NCBI GenBank assembly: GCA_025359185.1
Contig: JANYHF010000052.1
Location: 1 to 64,000 of the forward strand
Reading direction: 5' to 3'
Length of the DNA: 64,000 bases
From: Hyphomicrobiaceae bacterium
Lineage (GTDB): Bacteria; Pseudomonadota; Alphaproteobacteria; Rhizobiales; Hyphomicrobiaceae
Positions 17,982 to 27,084 of this stretch are shown here, one piece after another. The number at the start of each line of letters is the position of its first letter. Within the stretch, counting starts at the first letter, position 1. A model generated the notes under the pieces. That model saw nothing but the letters and a program-made list of their open reading frames with translations, made no database searches and was not told the origin of the DNA. Made by a program: the position numbers and the translations under genes.

Positions 17982-19025
17982 CTACTCCACCGATTTCACC
18001 GCATCGGTCGGGGCCTTCATATTGCCCCAGAATTTTGGCTGGTCGATGTTGGCTTTGGTAATGGCGGCGCCGGGGATCTTGATGTTCGGGCCCCACTTTT
18101 CAATTGCGAGCTCCGAATCCAATCCGAGCACCGAGTATTTGCCGGGTTTGATTTCCTGCTTGTTCACGACCTTGTCGGCGAACATGGCCAACGCGGCGGC
18201 CTGGGCGTAGAGCGGCTGTTCGACTTCGACATTTTCCCATCCCTTGCGGATGAGATCGAGGCCGACCGGCGCGCCATTGGACGACACCAGCATCACGTCG
18301 CCCGGCTTCTTGCCTTTGGCTTCCAGCGAGGCGACGGCGGCGACGGCAAGATGGGCCGCGTGCACGAAGATCAGATCGATGTCGGGGTTGGCGAGCATCT
18401 GATCGGCAACGATGGTGCCGGCGTTCGAGGCCTCCCAGGCCATGGCGGGCTTGGAGATGATGGTCACGTCCGGGAACGCCTTCATCTTTTCTTCAAAGCC
18501 CTTCTGGATATCCAGCGTGTACGAATCACCTGGATCGCCGAGCACCTGAAGAACTTTGCCCTTCACGGCGCCCTTCTTTTCCTTCAGCAGGCGTTGGATT
18601 TCGGTGGCCGCGATGTAGCCGATTTCTACTGTTCCCGCGACGCTCGTCAGATCCGACATCGTAGACGTGATCTGCCGGTCAAAGATCATCACCGGAATGC
18701 CGGCCGCGCGCGCTTTCTCGACGCTTGGCTTCAGCGCCTCGAAATCGTTGGCGGCCAGGATGATCGCCTTGGGCTTCAGGATGATGGTGTCGTTCATCTG
18801 GCTTTGCTGCACGTCGGTCTTGCTGTCGGCGTTCAGCGTCACCAGCTCGTAGCCCACGTCCTTCATGAACTTTTCAAGGGCGTGCACGGATTCAGTCTGG
18901 AACTCGTCCAAGAGCGTCGGCACCATATAGTAGATCTTGCCCTTGGACTCGGCGAGCGCCGAACCCGCAGACATCGTCAGCGCGGCAACCGCACCGGCTG
19001 CGATCAGTGAACGTAACAATCTCAT
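17982..19025 (-). CDS. Sugar ABC transporter substrate-binding protein (RbsB-like)
   Basis: This codes for 347 aa. The signal peptide ([20 protein letters not shown]) ends near GSALAES. The mature part is a type I periplasmic binding protein (Peripla_BP_4), with [50 protein letters not shown] (the IPV..D hinge typical of ribose/xylose binders) and a Gly-rich C-terminal lobe. It captures the substrate in the periplasm for the adjacent permease. The sugar cannot be named from sequence alone. Confidence 0.9.
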   Translation of the reverse strand: MRLLRSLIAAGAVAALTMSAGSALAESKGKIYYMVPTLLDEFQTESVHALEKFMKDVGYELVTLNADSKTDVQQSQMNDTIILKPKAIILAANDFEALKPSVEKARAAGIPVMIFDRQITSTMSDLTSVAGTVEIGYIAATEIQRLLKEKKGAVKGKVLQVLGDPGDSYTLDIQKGFEEKMKAFPDVTIISKPAMAWEASNAGTIVADQMLANPDIDLIFVHAAHLAVAAVASLEAKGKKPGDVMLVSSNGAPVGLDLIRKGWENVEVEQPLYAQAAALAMFADKVVNKQEIKPGKYSVLGLDSELAIEKWGPNIKIPGAAITKANIDQPKFWGNMKAPTDAVKSVE

Positions 19026-19073
19026 TATCTCTTTCCTTCCCTGTTGCAGTTTTGCTTCGAAACTTTTGACGCT

Positions 19074-19847
19074 TCAGGCACTGGCCTGGCGGCCCATCTG
19101 CGCATCGCCAGTGATCATCCGGATGACTTCCTCCGGGGTCGTCTTGTCGCCCGCGATATCGCCCGCCACCACGCCTTGGCGGATGACGACAATACGGTCG
19201 GCGACCTGGAACGCCTGTGCCATCACATGGGTGATAACGATGACACCGATGCCCTGCGCCGCCACGCGCTTGATCATGTCGAGGCCGCGCCGGGTCTGCT
19301 CCACGCCAAGCGCCGCGAAGGGCTCATCCAGCAGCACCAGCTTACCACCGAAATGGACAAAGCGATTAAGCTCGATGGCTTGGCGCTGGCCGCCGGAGAG
19401 GTGCTCGACATTGACATGGAGCGACGGAATGCGCGTGCCAGCCGCCGCAATGGCTTTAGCGCAGATGTCCTCCATGGCTTTTTCATCCAGCACGCGAATG
19501 CCGAGGACATTTTTCGTCAGTTCACGGCCCATAAAGAAATTGGCGACCACATCGACATTGGTGCAGAGCGACAGATCCTGATACACCGTTTCTATCCCAG
19601 CAGCCTTGGCAGCGGCGGGCGAGGCGAATGTGCGCTCGACGCCATCAAAGATCATACGGCCGGAGGAGGGCTCGAGGCCGCCTGCAATGATTTTCACCAG
19701 CGTGGATTTGCCCGCGCCATTGTCGCCCAGCAGCGCCACCACTTCGCCACGCCGCACGGAAAAGCTGACGCCGCGCAAGGCCTCGATAGCGCCAAAGCGG
19801 CGGGTAATGTCTTTCAGTTCCAGGAGCGGTTGGCCGGCTTCGGTCAT
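19074..19847 (-). CDS. Sugar ABC transporter ATP-binding protein (single-domain, FrcA-like)
   Basis: This codes for 257 aa with one nucleotide-binding domain. Walker A is LLGDNGAGKSTL, the signature is LSGGQRQAIEL, Walker B is KLVLLDEPFAALG, and the switch His is in VIVITHVMAQ. Ribose-type ATPases usually have two fused domains; the single-domain form matches FrcA-type systems. The start overlaps the ROK regulator stop by 4 nt (ATGA), which indicates translational coupling. Confidence 0.92.
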   Translation of the reverse strand: MTEAGQPLLELKDITRRFGAIEALRGVSFSVRRGEVVALLGDNGAGKSTLVKIIAGGLEPSSGRMIFDGVERTFASPAAAKAAGIETVYQDLSLCTNVDVVANFFMGRELTKNVLGIRVLDEKAMEDICAKAIAAAGTRIPSLHVNVEHLSGGQRQAIELNRFVHFGGKLVLLDEPFAALGVEQTRRGLDMIKRVAAQGIGVIVITHVMAQAFQVADRIVVIRQGVVAGDIAGDKTTPEEVIRMITGDAQMGRQASA

Positions 19848-21088
19848 GAGGCCTTCCTCCGCAATCCCGCCGAGCGTGCGGTCTCTATGAGGTCAATCAC
19901 GCAGTCGCGCGTCGCTGCATCCTCGCCGCGTGGCGAGAGCAGGCGGTTGAGCGCGAGCACGCCCGCGCCCTGCAACGCGGCATCGGCACCGACCGTGGAC
20001 ACCAGCAGCCGGTCGCTGGTCCGCCCGCCGTAGTTGCCCAGCGATGGCAGCAGCGGGTGGCAGGCCTTGATCAGCAGCGCGATCAGTTCGGGTGGCGCCA
20101 TACCGCCGATCACGATTGCCTCAGGATCAAACAAATTCTCTATCATGACGATCGTCCTGCGGAGCACGGGCGCGACCTCGCCGATCCACGCCATCAGCGC
20201 CGGGTGCCTTGCTTGCGCCAGCTTGCCGAGATCGGCGCGCTTGTCCCTGACGCCATGGGCAAGCAGCCAGCGCCTGAGCGCTTCAAGCGATATGTACCTT
20301 TCCAGGCAGCCGCGATTTCCGCAGGCACACGGATCACCATCCGGCACCATTGGCAGGTGGCCGATTTCGCCGGCATTGCCATGCGTGCCGCCCATCACCG
20401 CGCCATCGCGCACGAACGAGCCGCCGAGGCCAACGCCGAAATAGAGATAGAAGAAATTCTTCAGGCCCCGGCCTGCCCCGCGCAAGTGTTCGCCCATGGC
20501 GCCGGTGGAGCTGTCGATGTCGATGAACACAGGCAGGCCCGTACCTGCCGCGATCCGGTCGCGCACGGCGAGGCCCTTGAGGCGCTCGAGCGTGGTCGGC
20601 CCGACAAAGCTCATGGGCTCGACGCCGAACGGGCCTGGCATGGCGACGCCGAGACCAAGCAGCCGGTGCCGCGCCGCCCCCGCCGAAATCGAGCGCTTCA
20701 TGCGCGCAACCGCGGCGAAAATCGCCTCCGGACTATCGTCCGCAAGCTCCTGTTCCTGGCAGCCGACAATATCGCCGTTGAGATCGACCAGCGCGGCGCG
20801 GGCGAGACCGGGCGTGAGCTGAACACCTAGGGCATAGGCCCCCGTGGCATTCAGCGACAGCATCTGCGCCGGTTGGCCACGCCGCACCCGGTGATCGCGC
20901 GCCATGGTGACAAGCCCGGCGGTTTCGAGTTCACTGGTGATCGTCGAAACCGTTTGCGCGGTGAGCCCGACGGCGCGCGCAATGTCGGCCCGCGAGATCG
21001 GCGCGTGCCGCCGCACCGCTTCCAACACGATGCGCCGGTTGTGGGGCCGGCCGAGTTCCTGATTGGTGCCGTGCAACGCCATACGCAC
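19844..21088 (-). CDS. ROK family transcriptional regulator
   Basis: This codes for 414 aa. The N-terminal winged helix is RADIARAVGLTAQTVSTITS with ELETAGLV (about residues 30-60). The ROK sugar-kinase-like domain has the NAGEIGHLP signature and the zinc motif CACGNRGCLE. It probably represses the downstream ABC operon in the absence of its sugar. It is the first gene of that operon, so autoregulation is likely. Whether the kinase domain is active is not clear. The exact start (MRMALHG or MALHG) is uncertain. Confidence 0.9.
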   Translation of the reverse strand: MRMALHGTNQELGRPHNRRIVLEAVRRHAPISRADIARAVGLTAQTVSTITSELETAGLVTMARDHRVRRGQPAQMLSLNATGAYALGVQLTPGLARAALVDLNGDIVGCQEQELADDSPEAIFAAVARMKRSISAGAARHRLLGLGVAMPGPFGVEPMSFVGPTTLERLKGLAVRDRIAAGTGLPVFIDIDSSTGAMGEHLRGAGRGLKNFFYLYFGVGLGGSFVRDGAVMGGTHGNAGEIGHLPMVPDGDPCACGNRGCLERYISLEALRRWLLAHGVRDKRADLGKLAQARHPALMAWIGEVAPVLRRTIVMIENLFDPEAIVIGGMAPPELIALLIKACHPLLPSLGNYGGRTSDRLLVSTVGADAALQGAGVLALNRLLSPRGEDAATRDCVIDLIETARSAGLRRKAS

Positions 21089-21156
21089 GCTCCTTGAGTG
21101 ATGAGGCGAAGGTTATGAAGGGCAGGCGATTAAGTCAAGCCATCTGAGGAAATAAT

Positions 21157-21537
21157 ATGGACGATCACCAACGGCTCACGCGGGGCCAGATCTTCGGACT
21201 GCTGGCGCTGGCGGTCAGTTTCTGGGCCAGCGGGGTGGGACTGATCCGGCTGATCTCGTCGCTGCAGCTGTGGGGCGGGACCGGCAGCGCCGTACTCTTT
21301 ACATTGAGCATTCCCACGGCATGGCTGTGCATCCTCTCGGTGCGGCGGCTGGCAGGCCTCGCGCCTGCCCAAGTGCTGACCGGCACGGCGCTGATCACGG
21401 CCGTCGTCGGGCTGCTCGATGGGCTGGCGATCACCTGGTGGCCAGCGCTCTATGGCGGTCCGGCGTTGCTGGCGGCGGCGTGGCTGCTGTGGTTCGTGGG
21501 CGCTGTGCTGGGGGTGGCGGTCATGCAGGCGGCTTGA
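21157..21537 (+). CDS. Small four-helix membrane protein, unknown function
   Basis: This codes for 126 aa with four hydrophobic stretches (about 11-30, 42-60, 71-92, 98-122) and a charged N-terminus (MDDHQRLTRGQ). GGPALLAAAWLLWFVGAVLG forms the last helix. It resembles DUF5367-type small integral membrane proteins, but this is a weak recollection. It is divergent from the ROK operon. Its 3' end overlaps the convergent DUF2252 gene by 17 nt. Confidence 0.6.
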   Translation: MDDHQRLTRGQIFGLLALAVSFWASGVGLIRLISSLQLWGGTGSAVLFTLSIPTAWLCILSVRRLAGLAPAQVLTGTALITAVVGLLDGLAITWWPALYGGPALLAAAWLLWFVGAVLGVAVMQAA

Positions 21538-22753
21538 ACCGTCCGGCATCGTAGGCCGTACAATACTCGCGCCAATCAGCCAGCACGGCCTCTTCCATGG
21601 TTTTTGCTGCTGTCATCAGGCGCGCACTGATGGATTTGTCCGCCGCCAACGCCATCAGATCGTCGGCTGGCGCTGCTCCCTGGCGGCCGGAACTGCGCAA
21701 TTGCGCCCAGGCCGACAGTGCCGCCATGGTTTCCAGCGCATCGCCAAGATCTGCGAGCTGCCGCGCGGCCGCCGCCAGATCGAGCCGGTCCTCCGACGGC
21801 TGAAGTTCTCGCAGGATGAACGGCGCACGCTTGAACATCACGGGACGGAGCAATCCGGGCGGGACGGCCTGGCAGCGCATTTGCAATTTAGCGACGCGCT
21901 CCGCATCGCTGCTCCAGGCAGGTTGCGGACACGGCGAAAAGGCGATGGTGGACGACGGGTTGGCCGATTTCAGCTCCAACAGCCGGTTGCCATTGGGCGC
22001 CCCGGAGCCTGCGGCCAGCAACACGTAGCGCGGCGTTCCAAGACTGGCCACACCGGCCACCCGCCGGGCCGCATCGATAAGCTGAAATGCTGCCGTCTCG
22101 CCAGCGCCGTTGGCCTGGGCTGGCAACCACTGCCGGAGCTCCTGCTGCTCCTTCGGCGTCACGGGGAGCGCCCGCTTGCCATCTATCTTTAGAATACGGG
22201 CGCCCTTCACCAGTTTCGTCCGGTCATCGAGAAACGCCACCGGATCGCGCCGCCGCAGCCCGCGCATCAAATCGCCGATCAGCCCGCCCGCTATCCGCCG
22301 CTCCACCCACCGCGCCTTGCCCGACAACAACGTTGCGCGATAGGCCTCCAGCATCTGCTTGGCGAGCGCGGCCGTATCGGCGCGTTTCAGCGTCAAAGTG
22401 GGTGGGGCGATCAACAGGCTGGTTGCCAGCCGCAAAATATCCCACGGCGCAGGGGCCAGCAGCGCCTCGTCAAAATCGTTCACATCGAAATAGACGAGGC
22501 CATTGTCGCCAAGATAAGTGCCGTAGTTCTCAAGATGGAGGTCGCCGGAACTCCAGGCGGGCGGCCCCACGGGCGCAATGCCCGCATCTGTCATACGGCG
22601 ATGAAACAGATGCGCCGTACCGCGCAGGAACGCAAAGGCGCTGGCCCGCATCTTGGCATATTTGATCGCCAGCCGCTCGGGTTCGCGCCCCGCGTCGTGG
22701 GCGTGGAGGAGGTCCGCCGCCGATGCCGGTGATCCGCGCTGTTGGCTTGCCAT
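21521..22753 (-). CDS. DUF2252 family protein
   Basis: This codes for 410 aa. It carries the DUF2252 hallmarks: [15 protein letters not shown], the kinase-like [20 protein letters not shown], and [20 protein letters not shown]. The GDLHLEN and DVNDFD motifs resemble the catalytic and metal-binding loops of aminoglycoside-phosphotransferase-like folds, so a phosphotransferase activity is plausible but unproven. It is divergent from the nitrile hydratase operon. Nothing suggests an operon partner. Confidence 0.88.
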   Translation of the reverse strand: MASQQRGSPASAADLLHAHDAGREPERLAIKYAKMRASAFAFLRGTAHLFHRRMTDAGIAPVGPPAWSSGDLHLENYGTYLGDNGLVYFDVNDFDEALLAPAPWDILRLATSLLIAPPTLTLKRADTAALAKQMLEAYRATLLSGKARWVERRIAGGLIGDLMRGLRRRDPVAFLDDRTKLVKGARILKIDGKRALPVTPKEQQELRQWLPAQANGAGETAAFQLIDAARRVAGVASLGTPRYVLLAAGSGAPNGNRLLELKSANPSSTIAFSPCPQPAWSSDAERVAKLQMRCQAVPPGLLRPVMFKRAPFILRELQPSEDRLDLAAAARQLADLGDALETMAALSAWAQLRSSGRQGAAPADDLMALAADKSISARLMTAAKTMEEAVLADWREYCTAYDAGRFKPPA

Positions 22754-22893
22754 CGACTTCGCCTGCTCCCAAGGCCGGTACGGCCAGGCGGGAGCATCGC
22801 ACAGTTGGCTGGCATGGCGAAATTTTTAAGGCGGAGTTTGCGGATCGGGCGCAACCAGGTTTAAGCTGCGGCACCCACAAGACCGAGGCAGCC

Positions 22894-23490
22894 ATGCACG
22901 ACCATGATCACCACTCCGAACTCAGCGAGATGCAGCTGCGCGTGAAAGCGCTGGAGACGATCCTCACCGAGAAGGGTTATGTCGACCCGGCCGCGCTGGA
23001 TCTGATCGTCGAGCATTACGAAACCAAGGTTGGCCCGCATATCGGCGCGAGGGTTGTGGCCAAGGCCTGGGCCGAGCCGGCCTTCAAGCGGGCGCTGCTG
23101 GCCGACGCCAGCAAGGCGATTGCCGGCCTGGGGCTTGACACCAAAGTTGGCGACCACCTGATCGCGGTCGAGAACACGCCCCAATTGCACAATATCATCG
23201 TCTGTACGCTGTGTTCCTGCTATCCCTGGGACGTGCTGGGCCTGCCGCCCACCTGGTACAAGTCGGCGCCCTACCGCTCGCGCACGGTCAAAGACCCGCG
23301 CGGCGTGCTGGCCGATTTCGGCGTGACTTTGCCCGCGACGACGCAAATCCGTGTGTGGGATTCAACGGCCGAAACGCGCTACTTGGTTTTACCGGTGCGG
23401 CCTGCGGGTACCGAACGGCTGAGCCAGGACGAACTGGCCGCACGGGTCACCCGCGACTCGATGGTGGGTACCGGCTTGGTGGCGGCATGA
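22894..23490 (+). CDS. Nitrile hydratase alpha subunit, cobalt type
   Basis: This codes for 198 aa. The metal centre is VCTLCSCY with Cys104, Cys107 and Cys109. Thr between the first two Cys marks the cobalt (not iron) class. [13 protein letters not shown] and VRVWDSTAE-like sequence ([20 protein letters not shown]) complete the family signature. The His-rich N-terminus (MHDHDHHSE) is common here. It hydrates nitriles to amides. The start was chosen by homology; the ORF extends further upstream without family similarity. The stop overlaps the next start (ATGA). Confidence 0.95.
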   Translation: MHDHDHHSELSEMQLRVKALETILTEKGYVDPAALDLIVEHYETKVGPHIGARVVAKAWAEPAFKRALLADASKAIAGLGLDTKVGDHLIAVENTPQLHNIIVCTLCSCYPWDVLGLPPTWYKSAPYRSRTVKDPRGVLADFGVTLPATTQIRVWDSTAETRYLVLPVRPAGTERLSQDELAARVTRDSMVGTGLVAA

Positions 23491-24146
23491 ACGGCCTGCA
23501 CGACATGGGCGGCATGGACGGCTTTGGCACCGTGGTGGCGCCAGCCCGCGAGCCGCCGTTCCACGATGTCTGGGAGGGCCGCGTGATGGCCATCAGCCGG
23601 GCGCTGGCAGCGACGGGCCTATGGAACATCGACCAGGGGCGCTATGGCATCGAACGGCTAACGCCGGAGATTTATCTCACCAGCTCCTATCACCGGAAAT
23701 GGCATCTTCGGACGGAGGCGCTGCTGTTGGAGGCAGGCCTCATCAGCGCTGCTGAATTGGCGGCTGGCCATGCCCAGGGTCCTGCCAAACCCCTGCCGCG
23801 CGTGATGCTCCGCCCGGACAAAGTGCCAGCAACGCTGGTGCGCGGCACATATGAGCGGCCCGCGCCCGCACCGGCTCGCTTCAAAGCCGGCGCTACTGTT
23901 CGTGCACGCAATATCCATCCGGCATCGCATACGCGGCTGCCACGTTACGCGCGCGGCCGGACGGGCGTGGTTGACCGGATTTATGGCTGCCATGTGTTTC
24001 CAGACAGCTATGTGAGCGGTAAGGGTGACGATCCGCAATGGCTGTATGCGGTGCGGTTCGAGGCCTGCGAACTTTGGGGTGCCGATGCTGACCCTACCGT
24101 CACGGTGCTGATTGATGCGTTCGAACCCTACCTTATGTCGGCCTGA
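23487..24146 (+). CDS. Nitrile hydratase beta subunit, copy 1
   Basis: This codes for 219 aa. [16 protein letters not shown] is the canonical beta-subunit start. It has [20 protein letters not shown] (alpha-contact region), [20 protein letters not shown] with [15 protein letters not shown] (SH3-like C-terminal domain), and a terminal DAFEPYL. It is complete compared with the family. It is translationally coupled to alpha by a 4-nt overlap and is followed 1 nt after its stop by a second, full-length beta gene. Confidence 0.93.
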   Translation: MNGLHDMGGMDGFGTVVAPAREPPFHDVWEGRVMAISRALAATGLWNIDQGRYGIERLTPEIYLTSSYHRKWHLRTEALLLEAGLISAAELAAGHAQGPAKPLPRVMLRPDKVPATLVRGTYERPAPAPARFKAGATVRARNIHPASHTRLPRYARGRTGVVDRIYGCHVFPDSYVSGKGDDPQWLYAVRFEACELWGADADPTVTVLIDAFEPYLMSA

Positions 24147-24147
24147 C

Positions 24148-24804
24148 ATGAACGGCATCCACGACATGGGCGGCATGGACGCGTTCGGCAAGGTGGTGCC
24201 GGATCAGCGCGCGTTCCATGCCGAGTGGGAACGCCGCGTGTTCAGCCTGCTGAATGCCGTTGAGGCTGCGGGCGCGTGGAACATCGACCAGTTCCGCTTT
24301 GGCATCGAGCGGCTGCCACCGGAGGTCTACCTCACCAGTTCCTACTTCAAACGCTGGCATCTGATGGCCGAGCTGCTGCTGCGTGAGGGTGGCTATGTGA
24401 GCGCGGCGGAGCTGGCGGCTGGCCATGCGATCGGGACCCCTAAGCCGCTGCCTTGCGGTACGATGCAGGCGTATCAAGCCGTGGCGGAGACTTTCATTTC
24501 CGGCGCGTTCGGGCGCCCTGCCCGGCATCCGGCGGTCTTCAAAGTTGGTGATACCGTCCGCACCCGCAACATCCATTCCGCTTCGCACACCCGTCTGCCC
24601 CGCTATGCGCGCGGTCATACCGGCCGCATTGACAACGTCATCGGCTGCCACGTTTTTCCCGACGCCAACGTGACTGGTGCAGACGAAAATCCGCAATGGC
24701 TCTACGCCGTGGCGTTCAACGCACGCGACCTCTGGGGCGATGACGCCGACTCAACCGTGAAAGTGGTCATCAATGCCTTCGAACCCTACCTCGGCCCTGC
24801 CTGA
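24148..24804 (+). CDS. Nitrile hydratase beta subunit, copy 2 (paralogue)
   Basis: This codes for 218 aa. [56 protein letters not shown] and GCHVFPDANV align along the whole length with copy 1. Identity is judged by eye as high but clearly below that of a recent duplication. Both copies keep the structural motifs, so neither looks dead. An operon with one alpha and two complete beta genes is unusual. The second may form an alternative heteromer or assist assembly. Confidence 0.9.
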   Translation: MNGIHDMGGMDAFGKVVPDQRAFHAEWERRVFSLLNAVEAAGAWNIDQFRFGIERLPPEVYLTSSYFKRWHLMAELLLREGGYVSAAELAAGHAIGTPKPLPCGTMQAYQAVAETFISGAFGRPARHPAVFKVGDTVRTRNIHSASHTRLPRYARGHTGRIDNVIGCHVFPDANVTGADENPQWLYAVAFNARDLWGDDADSTVKVVINAFEPYLGPA

Positions 24805-24805
24805 C

Positions 24806-25204
24806 ATGACAGCCGCCTGGGCCGCAACCAATGCCATCCCTAGCCTGCCGAAGGACGCCGACGGCCCGGTGTTCCGCGAGCCGTGGGAGGCCGAGGCCTT
24901 TGCCATGGCGGTGGCGTTGGAGGCGCGCGGCGTGTTCACTTGGGGAGAATGGGCGGACATGCTCGGCGCTGAAATCAAACGCGCGCAGGCGGCTGGCGAT
25001 GCGGACACAGGCGTCACTTACTATTCGCATTGGCTGTCTACACTTGAACGCATGGTCACCGCCAAGGGCCTCGCCACCCCCGACACCCTCGAGACCTACC
25101 GAGACGCCTGGGACCACGCCGCGGACCGAACCCCGCATGGGGTGGCGATTGCTCTCGCATCCGAAGATTTTCGTCAACCTGAGACGCCGAGAGGGAAGTT
25201 GTAA
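24806..25204 (+). CDS. Nitrile hydratase accessory/activator protein
   Basis: This codes for 132 aa. FREPWEAEAFAMAVALEARG and FTWGEWADMLGAEIKRAQ, with YYSHWLSTLERMVTAKG, match the short accessory proteins encoded after beta subunits of cobalt nitrile hydratases. These help insert the metal by exchanging alpha subunits. It resembles the beta N-terminus, as expected for this family. It starts 1 nt after the stop of the second beta gene and closes the operon. Confidence 0.88.
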   Translation: MTAAWAATNAIPSLPKDADGPVFREPWEAEAFAMAVALEARGVFTWGEWADMLGAEIKRAQAAGDADTGVTYYSHWLSTLERMVTAKGLATPDTLETYRDAWDHAADRTPHGVAIALASEDFRQPETPRGKL

Positions 25205-25220
25205 GCGACCTGACATGTTG

Positions 25221-25330
25221 AAGTGCCTCCCCGCCCCAGGGGAAGGCACGCTGGCACCGCAGGATCCACTCATGCGTCTCCTCCCCCTTGAGGGAGGAGG
25301 AACAAGGTGGGGGTGGAGCGGGAAAGCGTC
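25221..25330. repeat. Palindromic intergenic repeat (family A)
   Basis: GCGTCTCCTCCCCCTTGAGGGAGGAGGAACAAGGTGGGGGTGGAGCGGGAAAGC shares most of its sequence with one arm of the repeats at 34091 and 56881. A shorter G/C palindrome (CCTCCCCGCCCCAGGGGAAGG) precedes it. It lies between the nitrile hydratase operon and the nucleotidase gene. Confidence 0.6.
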
Positions 25331-25363
25331 AGGACACAGCGATAATCATAGAGGTTCAACGTT

Positions 25364-26875
25364 ATGCTCCGTACATTTTTCAGTACCGTCAATTCACTTG
25401 CCATCGTTGCGTCACTCCTGGGTACCGCCGCCGTCGCCCGCGCCGAACCCGTCACACTCTCCATCGTCGAAATCAACGACTTCTACAAGATGTCGGAGGA
25501 GGGCGGGCGCGGCGGCTTTGCGCGGCTGGCGGCCATCGTCAAGGCCGAGCGGGCAAAGGACAAGCATGTGCTGGTGGTGCACGCGGGTGATGCGTTCAGC
25601 CCCAGCCTGATGTCCGGCTTCGATAAGGGCGAGCACATTGTTGCCCTGCTCAATGCGCTGAATCTCGATATCTTCGTGCCTGGCAACCACGAATTCGATT
25701 TCGGCAAGGAGGTGTACGCCAAGCGCATCGGCGAAGCGGAGTTCCCGGTGCTCGCGGCCAATCTGCGCGGTGCAGATGGCCAGAAATTGCCCAAGCATCA
25801 GGACCACATGCTGGTCGATATCGAGGGCGTGAAAGTTGGCATCACCGGCGCGTCGCTGGATGAAACGCCGAACACGTCGAGTTCCGGCGATCTCAAATTT
25901 GCATCCACGGTCGATACCATCGCGGCCGAGGCCAAGGCGCTGAAGAGCGAAGGCGCGGACCTTACCGTGTCCATCACCCATTCGACCTTGCGCGACGACT
26001 GGAAGATGTTCAACGCGCATCTGGCCGATGTGCTGATAACGGGGCATACGCATGATCTCCGTATAGAGTATGACGGCAAGACAGCAATGATGCAGAGCGG
26101 CGCCGATGGCGAATACATCACCGTGATGGACCTCGCACTGAACAAGAGCGTGACGGACGGCAAGACGAAATTCTCGTGGCGGCCGAACTTCCGCATCATT
26201 GACAGCGCGTCGGTGACGCCGGACGCCGAGATGGCGGCAAAAGTGAAAGTCTATGAAGGCGAGCTGAGCAAAGAGCTGGACGTGTCGCTAGCGCTTTTGG
26301 ATGTGGAATTGGATACTCGCGAGGCCAATTCCCGCGCCGGTGAGACCGCATTCGGCAATCTGGTCGCCGATGCCTTGCGCGACGCGACGGGTGCCGATGT
26401 GGCGCTGACCAATGGCGGTGGCCTGCGTGGCAACAAGCAGTATGCGGTAGGTTCGTCGTTCACGCGCAAGGACGTGCTGACCGAGCTGCCGTTCGGCAAC
26501 AAGACGGTGATGGTGAAGATCAGAGGCGCCGGAATTCTGGCGGCGCTGGAGAACGGGTTCTCGAAACTGCCCGAGACGGCCGGCCGCTTCCCGCAGGTGT
26601 CCGGCATGGTGGTCGAGGTGGACACGGCCAAGCCTGCGGGTGCGCGCGTGGCCAGCCTTAAGATCGGTGGCAAACCGGTCGATCCAGCCGCCTCGTATAC
26701 TCTTGCCACCAACGATTTCCTGCTCGGTGGCGGCGACGGTTACGCCGCGATCAAGGCGGCGGACGTGGTGCGCGGCCCCGAATCGGCGCTGCTGTTGGCC
26801 AACGACGTGATGGTCTTTGCCAGGAAACAGGGACACATTGCGGCCAAGATTGAGGGGCGAGTGGTATTGAAGTAG
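25364..26875 (+). CDS. Periplasmic 5'-nucleotidase / bifunctional metallophosphatase
   Basis: This codes for 503 aa. A signal peptide ends near ARAEP. The N-terminal metallophosphoesterase domain has VEINDFYKM (first metal motif, in the NDxY variant rather than NDxH), VVHAGDAFSPS, PGNHEFDFG and ITGHTHDL. The C-terminal 5_nucleotid_C domain has ALTNGGGLRGN and the substrate-stacking FLLGGGDGY. It releases phosphate from nucleotides or related esters in the periplasm. It looks complete and monocistronic. Confidence 0.88.
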   Translation: MLRTFFSTVNSLAIVASLLGTAAVARAEPVTLSIVEINDFYKMSEEGGRGGFARLAAIVKAERAKDKHVLVVHAGDAFSPSLMSGFDKGEHIVALLNALNLDIFVPGNHEFDFGKEVYAKRIGEAEFPVLAANLRGADGQKLPKHQDHMLVDIEGVKVGITGASLDETPNTSSSGDLKFASTVDTIAAEAKALKSEGADLTVSITHSTLRDDWKMFNAHLADVLITGHTHDLRIEYDGKTAMMQSGADGEYITVMDLALNKSVTDGKTKFSWRPNFRIIDSASVTPDAEMAAKVKVYEGELSKELDVSLALLDVELDTREANSRAGETAFGNLVADALRDATGADVALTNGGGLRGNKQYAVGSSFTRKDVLTELPFGNKTVMVKIRGAGILAALENGFSKLPETAGRFPQVSGMVVEVDTAKPAGARVASLKIGGKPVDPAASYTLATNDFLLGGGDGYAAIKAADVVRGPESALLLANDVMVFARKQGHIAAKIEGRVVLK

Positions 26876-26905
26876 GGCTTAGTCTCTGGCAACAAGCGCC
26901 CGTTA

Positions 26906-26952
26906 TCCCGGATGCGCTGCAGTATCCTTGAGGGTGCAGCGCGGATCCGGGA
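26906..26952. repeat. Palindromic element downstream of nucleotidase gene
   Basis: TCCCGGATGCGCTGCA and TGCAGCGCGGATCCGGGA form an imperfect inverted repeat with a 13-nt loop, typical of dispersed palindromic elements in rhizobial genomes. It may serve as a terminator for the upstream gene. The remaining gap to 27084 shows no gene. Confidence 0.55.
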
Positions 26953-27084
26953 CCTGCTGCACGGCTCAAACACTGGTCCCATTCACAAGGTCCCGCGTCG
27001 GTGGCGCAACAATGAAAAATTGCTGCGCCGCGCGCGGGCTGACGAGCAATCGCTTTCGGTCTATTGTTCGATTTGGAGTTAGTC

